The notes below the pieces were generated by a model, which worked only from the letters and a program-made list of their open reading frames with translations, ran no database searches and had not been told where the DNA came from. Shown piece after piece: positions 1 through 5,829 of a stretch of 5,829 nt of DNA. Made by a program: the position numbers and the translations under genes. The stretch lies in NCBI GenBank assembly GCA_002455375.1, contig DKKR01000044.1, forward strand, positions 1,878 to 7,706, written 5' to 3'. Source of the stretch: Bacteroidetes bacterium UBA6661 (GTDB lineage: Bacteria > Bacteroidota > Bacteroidia > AKYH767-A > OLB10). Every line of letters starts with the position of its first letter. The stretch's first letter is position 1.

Positions 1-2566
1 TCTTAATATCCTCATCTTTATTCACCAATAAAGGCAATACACGGGCAGAAGAACTCTGTCTTTCAAGAATTCGTGGGTCAGTTAATGCATTACCATTTTT
101 ATCATACCACTGATCTCCACTTCTGTAACCTAATATATCGTTTGCTGTCAAAGTGTTTTTATCTACATTGAAATCTGATACATAGACTACATAATCATTA
201 CCGATGTTGTCCGGGATCTGAAAATTTAATTCGCCAGCAGTATATGCCTGATATAACAAATACGGATCTTTCATAACACGTTGATTGGCATCAAAACGAT
301 CTACACGTAAACCCACGTTGAAGATAAGATCATTAATAGAGAAGTTATCCTGAATATAACCTGCAAGATAAATTGGCTGGAAAGCTGCTATATTTCGTTG
401 GTAAACACCATTGGCATCTTTCTTAAAGAAGTTATCAAATGTGGCAGATGGACTGAGTGTTTTCTGACGATTACCTTTGTAATCATAACCATAATATAAT
501 GTTAAACCACTGGTACCTAATTCGTCCGGTGAAAACATTGATAAACTGAAATTAGAAGGATCGTAGTTAAACACGTCAACATAGTCAGTATTTGACAAGC
601 CTAACTGCTTACGAACATTCTCATAAAATCCGATCTGACCGGTTGTGTTTGTATAGGTATTAGGGTGATAAATCGTATCATTAATCACATAACTTCCTGC
701 CTCAGGGTTAGCCTCGTTCAAATAGAAATTAGCATAATTGTTCATGAAAGTCCATAACCCGCTAGGTGCAATATTAAATTGGCGGTCAACACGCTGCTCG
801 TATTCAAAACCTAACGAAATTGCGTGATTTTTGATGTCTGCAGAGAACATTGCTGATGCTCTGTACTGATCTCTGTCTATATAATTATAACCATCAATAG
901 TACGACCTGTATTATACCACATACTATAAACAGTACCGGCACGTTGTCCGTTAATTAAACCACCACCTGCTCTGATTACAAAAGGATTGCTGTAATATGC
1001 TGTATTGGTAAACTGACTTGTGTTTCCTGTTTCATAATATTCATTAGCGTGAGCAGCATAGTTTTCATCAAAGAATGAAAGGTATTGATTGGTATAAGCT
1101 TCTGTATTTGGATTATTGCCTGATGGAGTAAATACAGTTAAATAAGGTAAATAACCCAACAATTCATTACCTGCAAAAACAGGTCTGCGCAGGGTATTAA
1201 AGCGACCCCAATAACCATAGTCAAACAAGCGATCTTTATGTTGTTCAGACTGCACCAATTCAAAAGCTTTACTATAATCAAATTGCAGACTATAATAAAC
1301 ATTTTTCAAGATTGATTTTGTACCTTCTTTACCTTCTGTATTAAAACGCTGAGTGAAACGTAAATAACCACGGTAATCATTAGTTATATGTCGGCTGTAA
1401 TTCTTATAGTTGAATAAAGAGTAGTTATAAGTATATTCACGGTAATCATGGTAGTCATAAGAACCACCAACTTTAATATTTATATTATTTGCCGGTTGAA
1501 AGTCAATATTTCCACTCACTTTGTATTCTCCTGAACGCGTATTTGGCTTGTATTTCATGGTTTCAATATCAGACCTATGTATAAACTCAGAACGTGCCCT
1601 GGTTCCACCAATAGTACCATTAACTATGTTTGGCATTAAAGGATTACTTTCTAAATCTGACAGAACACTTCCTTTAACACGCTTGCTTCCGATGGCTGAT
1701 GGATCAGGATCTTTAATCCACTCTCCTTCAACCCCAAGGAAAAAACCTACAACAGGGGTCTTATTTCCATCTTTATCTTTTTTCATATAAATAGGTCCGG
1801 AAATATTACCGCTTGCCAGATTATATCCGAATTTATCAGTCAACTCCGATGTAGCTAATTCAATTCCTCCTGTAAATTTCTTTGAAGGGCCACGTGTTGT
1901 AATACTGATGATACCACCTGTAGCATCTCCATACTGTGCAGGAACACCACCTGTAATTACAGTAACCTGCTCAATAGCAGATTGCGGCAATTGTGAGCTT
2001 CCACGAACTTTAACCCCATCAATATAATAATCTGTTGCATCATCACGTGAACCTCTAACGTTTAAATCATCACCTTCATCGCGTTGAAAAACTCCGGCAG
2101 CGGTTGCTGCAACAGAACGCACATCACGGGTTGGGATGGCTTTTATTTCTTCCTGAGTGATGGTTGTTTGTACTGCTGGATTACCTTTATCAATTAATGG
2201 AACTTTATAGGCTGTAACTTCCACTGCAGTGATATCTACTGCACCTTTGCCCATTTTAACATCAGCGAAAGTGATTTTATCTACCGACACTAAAACTCCG
2301 GTTACCTCTGTAGTAGTATAGCCGACAAATGTGGCTTTCACCGAATAGGTACCCGCACCCAAAGGTTTAATGGTAAAATTTCCGTCAAAATCAGTTTGCG
2401 CACCACCCATCTGTTGCCCATTCATTACAGCAATTACACTTGCAAATGGTAATGGTTCGTTGGTGGTTTTGTCTAATACACGTCCTTTAATGGATCCTGA
2501 TTGCGCCCATGCAGCACTACCGAAAATCAAGGTTAGTAAGCATGTTAAGTAAACGTTTCTAAGCAT
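1..2566 (-). CDS. TonB-dependent outer-membrane receptor with carboxypeptidase-regulatory-like N-terminal domain (C-terminus beyond window)
   Basis: Outer-membrane beta-barrel receptor expected to import a substrate using energy from the TonB-ExbB-ExbD complex. The frame is open for 855 codons from ATG 2566-2564 to the left edge with no stop. Residues 1-21 form a signal peptide (basic Arg3, hydrophobic core, cleavage expected after AWA, before Gln22). Residues ~25-105 are a carboxypeptidase-regulatory-like beta-sandwich (GRVLDKTTNEPLPFASV, then TDFDGNFTIKPLGAGTYSV). A TonB-box-like stretch (VEVTAYK) lies at ~115-121. The plug domain spans ~130-230, with NVRGSRDD, YYIDGVKV (180-187) and AQYGDATGGIISITT (210-224). 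From ~235 on, alternating aromatic, Gly-rich strands form the barrel, including GYIQDNFSINDLIFNVGLRV near residues 736-755. Relatives of this type are roughly 1,000-1,150 residues, so most of the protein is present. It lacks the SusC-type plug ending, and no susD-like gene is visible, although one could lie off the left edge. Substrate cannot be deduced. Confidence 0.95.
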   Translation of the reverse strand, partial: MLRNVYLTCLLTLIFGSAAWAQSGSIKGRVLDKTTNEPLPFASVIAVMNGQQMGGAQTDFDGNFTIKPLGAGTYSVKATFVGYTTTEVTGVLVSVDKITFADVKMGKGAVDITAVEVTAYKVPLIDKGNPAVQTTITQEEIKAIPTRDVRSVAATAAGVFQRDEGDDLNVRGSRDDATDYYIDGVKVRGSSQLPQSAIEQVTVITGGVPAQYGDATGGIISITTRGPSKKFTGGIELATSELTDKFGYNLASGNISGPIYMKKDKDGNKTPVVGFFLGVEGEWIKDPDPSAIGSKRVKGSVLSDLESNPLMPNIVNGTIGGTRARSEFIHRSDIETMKYKPNTRSGEYKVSGNIDFQPANNINIKVGGSYDYHDYREYTYNYSLFNYKNYSRHITNDYRGYLRFTQRFNTEGKEGTKSILKNVYYSLQFDYSKAFELVQSEQHKDRLFDYGYWGRFNTLRRPVFAGNELLGYLPYLTVFTPSGNNPNTEAYTNQYLSFFDENYAAHANEYYETGNTSQFTNTAYYSNPFVIRAGGGLINGQRAGTVYSMWYNTGRTIDGYNYIDRDQYRASAMFSADIKNHAISLGFEYEQRVDRQFNIAPSGLWTFMNNYANFYLNEANPEAGSYVINDTIYHPNTYTNTTGQIGFYENVRKQLGLSNTDYVDVFNYDPSNFSLSMFSPDELGTSGLTLYYGYDYKGNRQKTLSPSATFDNFFKKDANGVYQRNIAAFQPIYLAGYIQDNFSINDLIFNVGLRVDRFDANQRVMKDPYLLYQAYTAGELNFQIPDNIGNDYVVYVSDFNVDKNTLTANDILGYRSGDQWYDKNGNALTDPRILERQSSSARVLPLLVNKDEDIK

Positions 2567-2585
2567 AGGTTGACCTATTTAAATT
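2561..2585 (-). repeat. Left copy of a 25-bp imperfect inverted repeat, overlapping the receptor start codon
   Basis: Read on the minus strand, this 25-mer matches the plus-strand 25-mer at 3216-3240 at 21 of 25 positions. The shared core is AATAGGTCAAC, then two differing bases, then ATGCTT. In this copy the ATG is the start codon of the TonB-dependent receptor (2566-2564). Confidence 0.5.
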
Positions 2586-2635
2586 TCTGATTATTGTATT
2601 ATAAATGTGAAGATTTTGTTAAAAATAATAGTGCG

Positions 2636-2668
2636 TAAAAGTATGAATAAAAAAATTTAACTTCCAAA
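2636..2668 (-). promoter_or_regulatory. Candidate Bacteroidota promoter for the TonB-dependent receptor
   Basis: Read on the minus strand, TTTG (2668-2665) is followed after 21 bases by TACTTTTA (2643-2636). This matches the Bacteroidota -33 TTTG / -7 TAnnTTTG pattern except for the last base. Transcription would begin near 2629, giving a leader of about 60 nt before ATG 2566. The leader is AT-rich with no Shine-Dalgarno sequence, as is usual in this phylum. The assignment is by eye and the region is AT-rich, so a chance match is possible. Confidence 0.4.
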
Positions 2669-2713
2669 TTGAATTTCAAAAATTGACATTATTATGGCGC
2701 ACCCATTTTATTT

Positions 2714-3151
2714 TCAATACTTTGCCCATAATGGTTTGTTGATTAAATCGCCAAAAACAATCGCCTTTTTTAATAATTCACGGTTTTGAATAACATCATT
2801 GAAATACTTTTTCTCCAAATCTTCATTTACAGGAACTTGAATTGAATTTGCTGTCAAAACAGTGCTATCCACATTGTATATTTCAGGCACTGTGATAGGT
2901 TTTCTGGTTTTATTTATTAAAGTATTTTGAGGAAGGCTGCGTTTCTTAATAACAGGTTTTTCCTTAATTGTTTTAACAACGATAGGTTCCTTTACAGGTG
3001 CGGGAGAATTTGGTTGTGGTTGCTCTGTGGGCGGATAAATAACAGGTTTGCCAAAAACCCTCTTCCTGTTTTCTTCTGCAATTTTTTTGTAGTTATTAAT
3101 AACATACCAGGCTATGCCAATAATGATATAAATGATAATCTTAAATTCCAT
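2714..3151 (-). CDS. Small membrane-anchored protein of unknown function, divergent from smc
   Basis: A 145-residue protein that I cannot assign to a named family. Residues ~3-19 (FKIIIYIIIGIAWYVI) form one hydrophobic membrane segment, followed by a basic stretch (YKK, NRKR), which suggests an N-terminal anchor with the rest of the chain in the cytoplasm. Residues ~35-67 are a Pro/Lys/Val-rich, probably disordered linker (PVIYPPTEQPQPNSPAP). The C-terminus, residues ~111-140, looks helical and ends in NRELLKKAIVFGDLINKP. From memory, similar short C-terminal helices ending in a leucine/isoleucine-Asn-Arg/Lys-Pro motif occur in small Bacteroidota proteins of the same anchor-linker-helix layout. 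I chose ATG 3151 because it begins directly at the membrane segment; a TTG at 3205 would extend the frame by 18 residues but has no supporting signal. It is transcribed away from smc (141-bp gap) and toward the receptor gene (147-bp gap). No terminator hairpin follows it, so read-through into the receptor gene is possible. Confidence 0.8.
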   Translation of the reverse strand: MEFKIIIYIIIGIAWYVINNYKKIAEENRKRVFGKPVIYPPTEQPQPNSPAPVKEPIVVKTIKEKPVIKKRSLPQNTLINKTRKPITVPEIYNVDSTVLTANSIQVPVNEDLEKKYFNDVIQNRELLKKAIVFGDLINKPLWAKY

Positions 3152-3156
3152 GAGGC

Positions 3157-3164
3157 CAAATATA
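3157..3164 (-). promoter_or_regulatory. Candidate -7 element for the small membrane-protein gene
   Basis: TATATTTG on the minus strand matches the Bacteroidota -7 consensus TAnnTTTG at every fixed position. It ends only 5 bases before ATG 3151, so transcription would start at or next to the start codon and give a leaderless or nearly leaderless mRNA. No good TTTG lies about 20 bases upstream; that position falls within the TGTATACA palindrome. The match may be fortuitous in AT-rich DNA. Confidence 0.3.
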
Positions 3165-3171
3165 TTTTTAA

Positions 3172-3198
3172 ATTTTGAATTGTATACATTTTGAATTG
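3172..3198. repeat. 11-bp direct repeat pair around a TGTATACA palindrome
   Basis: ATTTTGAATTG occurs exactly at 3172-3182 and again at 3188-3198, a 16-bp period. The bases bridging the two copies form the perfect 8-bp palindrome TGTATACA (3181-3188). The cluster lies 21-47 bp upstream of ATG 3151, where a -33 element or operator would be expected for the minus-strand gene. It could be a regulator binding site or chance in AT-rich sequence. Confidence 0.5.
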
Positions 3199-3215
3199 CC
3201 AACAACCCGTTAATA

Positions 3216-3240
3216 AGTTTTAATAGGTCAACGAATGCTT
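3216..3240 (+). repeat. Right copy of a 25-bp imperfect inverted repeat, in the smc leader region
   Basis: This is the partner of the minus-strand copy at 2561-2585, with 21 of 25 bases identical. Here the AATAGGTCAAC core is followed two bases later by ATGCTT at 3235-3240, upstream of and out of frame with smc. The two copies flank the small membrane-protein gene and point outward. Confidence 0.5.
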
Positions 3241-3245
3241 TTTTT

Positions 3246-3253
3246 TAACTTCG
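3246..3253 (+). promoter_or_regulatory. Weak candidate -7 element for smc
   Basis: TAACTTCG differs from the Bacteroidota -7 consensus TAnnTTTG at one position. Transcription would start near 3260, leaving a leader of about 33 nt before the smc ATG at 3293. No convincing TTTG is present about 20 bases upstream; that position is occupied by the inverted-repeat core. It follows a run of eight T residues (3239-3246). Confidence 0.3.
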
Positions 3254-3292
3254 CAAACTTATTTGAGAACCAATTAAAATCATTCACAGTTT

Positions 3293-5829
3293 ATGCGTCT
3301 TTCCAGTCTGGAAATAAAGGGCTTTAAAAGCTTTGGAGACAGAGTAATCATTCACTTCGATAAGGGTGTTACTTCTGTTGTAGGACCGAATGGGTCAGGA
3401 AAATCAAATGTTGTAGATGCCATGCGATGGGTTTTGGGCGAACAAAAAATGAGAATGTTGCGTTCCGAAAAGATGGAAAACATCATTTTCAATGGTACAA
3501 AAACACGTAAGCCGGCAAACCTTGCAGAAGTTAGTCTTACCTTCGTAAATGATAAAGGAATATTACCTGTTGAATTTACAACCGTATGTGTAACAAGAAG
3601 ACTCTATCGTTCCGGTGACAGTGAATATTTATTGAATGGAGTAACATGCAGGCTTAAAGACATTACCGACTTATTTCTGAATACAGGCATAGGCAGCGAC
3701 ACCTACTCCATCATAGAATTAAAAATGGTTGATGACATTATTAACGATCGTCATAATACCATTAAAATGTTACTGGAAGAAGCTGCAGGAATTTCCAAAT
3801 ACAAGATTCGCAAAAAACAAACCCTTCAGAAATTAGAAGAAACCGATGCTGACCTGAACCGTGTTAACGATTTACTATTTGAAATTGAAAAGAGTCTTAA
3901 ACAATTAGAATATCAGGCTAAGAAGACTGAAAAATATTATCGTTTAAAAGAAGAATATAAAGTTGTATCAACAGCGTTAGCCTGGTTTTTAATGCGTGAT
4001 TTTACTTCCACTATTAAAGAGCTTACTGAAAAAGAGCAAAAGCAATCAGAAGAAAAAAACACCCTTGGCCGACAATTAGAAAACCTAGAGCAACAACTCA
4101 GCGAGATTAAAATTGTCAGCGAAGAACGTCAACAAGCTTTAGGTGATGTACAAAAATTACTTAATGAAAAACTTTTTCTGATTAATAAATATGAGAACGA
4201 GCATAAAGGGCGAATTGAAAAATTAAATTACCTGAATGAAAAGAAGCTGCAATTAGAAAAGCAAAGTTCCAGCGAACAAGCACAAGCCATTGATATAGAG
4301 AAACAGATAGAACAAGCAGAAAAAGAAAAATCAATCGAAGAAGTTAAGACTAAGGAATTAGAAAATGAAATACAATCACTAAAAAGCGAATTAGAAACAT
4401 CACGCAAAAACTATGACCAGTCTGTTGATGAACTACGACAACTAAATCTACATATTTTGCAGGTTAGGCAATCTGTTAATGATCATGAGACATTTATTGC
4501 TGTAAGACAAACCCGTATCAACAGCCTTAACGATCAGATGAAGCGATTGGGCGAGCAGATTGAAAAAGACAAGACATCACTTCAAAATCTTGAAGGTGAA
4601 TTATCAGGTCATGCTGTTAAAAAAGATCAGGCGGAAAAAGAATCACATGATAAGAAGCAATTAAATCTTCAACTTGATTCTGAAATAGCACAGCATGAAA
4701 ATGCCGTTAAAGAATTGCGCGAAAAACTTGCTGATGAACGAAGAAGTTATGAAGTAAAAAATAATGAATATCAACTGACGAGAAATCTTGCAGAAAAAAT
4801 GGAAGGTTTTCCTGAGTCAATTAAGTTTTTAAAGAAAAACAGTGACTCCTTTAAAGACATTCCTTTGTTAAGTGACATTATTAATTGCGATGAGCAATAT
4901 AAAATTGCAATAGAAAATTATTTAGAGCCATTTCTGAATCATTTTATTGTTCATTCAAACGAACAAGCCTGGGACGGACTTAACAAACTAAATTCTGAAG
5001 GTAAAGGACGTGCGCACTTCTTTATTTTAGATGCTTTTACAAATTATCATCAGGCATCAACTCATCCAATTGATGGTTGCATTGCAGCAACATCCGTAAT
5101 TGAAAATGATGGGCGCTATCAGTCGCTGATGAATTATCTTTTGGCAAATGTTTATATTGCACAAAACAGCGATGTTGCTGCTCAGGCAAATCAAAATGAA
5201 ATTGAAGGAAAAATAATTCTTTCGCCTGACGGAAAATTTTACAGACAGCGTTATTCTATTAGTGGCGGCTCAGTTGGAAGCTGTGATGGCAAACGAACCG
5301 GACGACTCAAACATCTAGAGAAATTAGCTACAGAAATACAGCAGCATCAACAACAGACTGAAGTATTTAAGCTTGAATTGCAACAAACGGAAGAATTGTT
5401 ATCGGCCGGAAAAACACAAGCTACCGAAAACCGAAAAATAATTTCACTTACAGACAGTGAACTAAGCAAGGCAGTATTAAACATAAATACACTGTTAAGC
5501 AAGAAAGATTTTATCACTTCTAATTGCGAGAGTAATGAAAAAAATCTGCAGAAATTACAAGAAGAACTTCAGTTAACACAAGAGCAGAAAAATAATGCTC
5601 CGGGGTTTAGCAGCATGTCACTTGATGAGATGAAAATAAATCTGCAAAAGCTCACAGATCAGCAAAGGGAAAAACAAAATCAATCGGGGCAGCTACAAAA
5701 AATTTCACAGGATGCCTCCAATGCATTCAATCAAAAAAATATTACATTTCTTCAGCAACAAAACAAAGTACAAAACATCATTCGTGAGATTGGCTATAAA
5801 AACAATCAGGTAGTTTCTTTAAGATCATC
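3293..5829 (+). CDS. smc: Chromosome segregation protein SMC (C-terminal part beyond window)
   Basis: ATPase that organises and segregates the chromosome; bacterial SMC normally forms a homodimeric ring on DNA with the ScpA and ScpB partners. The frame is open for 845 codons to the right edge, about 70% of the usual ~1,180. Residues 1-~165 are the N-terminal ABC head: the family opening LEIKGFKSFGDR, Walker A GPNGSGKS (31-38), the Q-loop region WVLGEQ with Gln51, KMENIIFNGTKTRKPANLAE (60-79), and the conserved TGIGSDTYSIIELKM and LEEAAGISKYKIRKKQT. Residues ~170-500 are a Gln/Glu/Lys-rich coiled-coil arm. The hinge spans ~505-665, including KGRAHFFILDAF and ISGGSVGSCDGKRTGR; the latter is recognisably Bacteroidota-like. 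The returning coiled coil starts at ~670. The ABC signature motif and Walker B would lie off the right edge. ATG 3293 is the only sensible start: an in-frame TAA lies at 3275-3277 with no other start between. No Shine-Dalgarno sequence is seen. Confidence 0.97.
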   Translation, partial: MRLSSLEIKGFKSFGDRVIIHFDKGVTSVVGPNGSGKSNVVDAMRWVLGEQKMRMLRSEKMENIIFNGTKTRKPANLAEVSLTFVNDKGILPVEFTTVCVTRRLYRSGDSEYLLNGVTCRLKDITDLFLNTGIGSDTYSIIELKMVDDIINDRHNTIKMLLEEAAGISKYKIRKKQTLQKLEETDADLNRVNDLLFEIEKSLKQLEYQAKKTEKYYRLKEEYKVVSTALAWFLMRDFTSTIKELTEKEQKQSEEKNTLGRQLENLEQQLSEIKIVSEERQQALGDVQKLLNEKLFLINKYENEHKGRIEKLNYLNEKKLQLEKQSSSEQAQAIDIEKQIEQAEKEKSIEEVKTKELENEIQSLKSELETSRKNYDQSVDELRQLNLHILQVRQSVNDHETFIAVRQTRINSLNDQMKRLGEQIEKDKTSLQNLEGELSGHAVKKDQAEKESHDKKQLNLQLDSEIAQHENAVKELREKLADERRSYEVKNNEYQLTRNLAEKMEGFPESIKFLKKNSDSFKDIPLLSDIINCDEQYKIAIENYLEPFLNHFIVHSNEQAWDGLNKLNSEGKGRAHFFILDAFTNYHQASTHPIDGCIAATSVIENDGRYQSLMNYLLANVYIAQNSDVAAQANQNEIEGKIILSPDGKFYRQRYSISGGSVGSCDGKRTGRLKHLEKLATEIQQHQQQTEVFKLELQQTEELLSAGKTQATENRKIISLTDSELSKAVLNINTLLSKKDFITSNCESNEKNLQKLQEELQLTQEQKNNAPGFSSMSLDEMKINLQKLTDQQREKQNQSGQLQKISQDASNAFNQKNITFLQQQNKVQNIIREIGYKNNQVVSLRS

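Noticed and set aside
1521..1790. Plus-strand open frame of 89 codons inside the receptor region
   Set aside because: It lies entirely antisense to the TonB-dependent receptor, whose frame is continuous with clear family motifs; the product shows no recognisable features.
2370..2552. Plus-strand open frame of 60 codons
   Set aside because: It is antisense to the signal peptide and regulatory-like domain of the receptor, and its residues are explained as the complement of that conserved coding sequence.
2690..2713. Possible terminator after the small gene around TGGGTGCGCCA
   Set aside because: The GC-rich bases form at most a very short imperfect stem and no T run follows on the minus strand.
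2927..3178. Plus-strand open frame of 83 codons
   Set aside because: It is antisense to the small membrane-protein gene. The minus-strand product has a coherent membrane segment, linker and helix, whereas this one does not.
3152..3205. N-terminal extension of the small protein from TTG 3205
   Set aside because: It would add 18 residues ahead of the membrane segment from a rare start codon. The extension is encoded by the direct-repeat/palindrome region, which looks non-coding.
3239..3246. Run of eight T residues as a phase-variation tract or terminator tail
   Set aside because: It is short and non-coding in the accepted annotation, has no hairpin in front of it, and is unremarkable in AT-rich DNA.

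Overview
This window looks like chromosomal DNA from a member of the Bacteroidota. It is AT-rich, it encodes a TonB-dependent outer-membrane receptor with the N-terminal carboxypeptidase-regulatory-like domain typical of that phylum, and it has a Bacteroidota-type SMC protein. Start codons lack Shine-Dalgarno sequences, and promoter candidates fit the Bacteroidota -33 TTTG / -7 TAnnTTTG pattern rather than the E. coli sigma70 pattern. I cannot place it below phylum with confidence.

Layout: positions 1-2566 (minus strand) hold the first 855 codons of a large TonB-dependent receptor whose C-terminus lies beyond the left edge. A 147-bp gap (2567-2713) carries a candidate promoter for the receptor. 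Positions 2714-3151 (minus strand) encode a small membrane-anchored protein of 145 residues with no recognised function. A 141-bp divergent intergenic region (3152-3292) holds short repeats and two weak promoter candidates. Positions 3293-5829 (plus strand) hold the first 845 codons of smc, the chromosome-condensation ATPase, cut by the right edge before the C-terminal head.

The receptor and the small protein point the same way and could be partly co-transcribed, while smc diverges from them. Nothing in the sequence ties the three genes into one pathway: nutrient uptake at the outer membrane on one side, chromosome segregation on the other.

No RNA genes, CRISPR arrays, insertion sequences or phage genes are visible. 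This is largely an ordinary core-genome region. The points most worth a second look are the uncharacterised small membrane protein beside smc, a 25-bp imperfect inverted repeat flanking that gene and lying on the receptor start codon, and a direct-repeat/palindrome cluster in the divergent promoter region.
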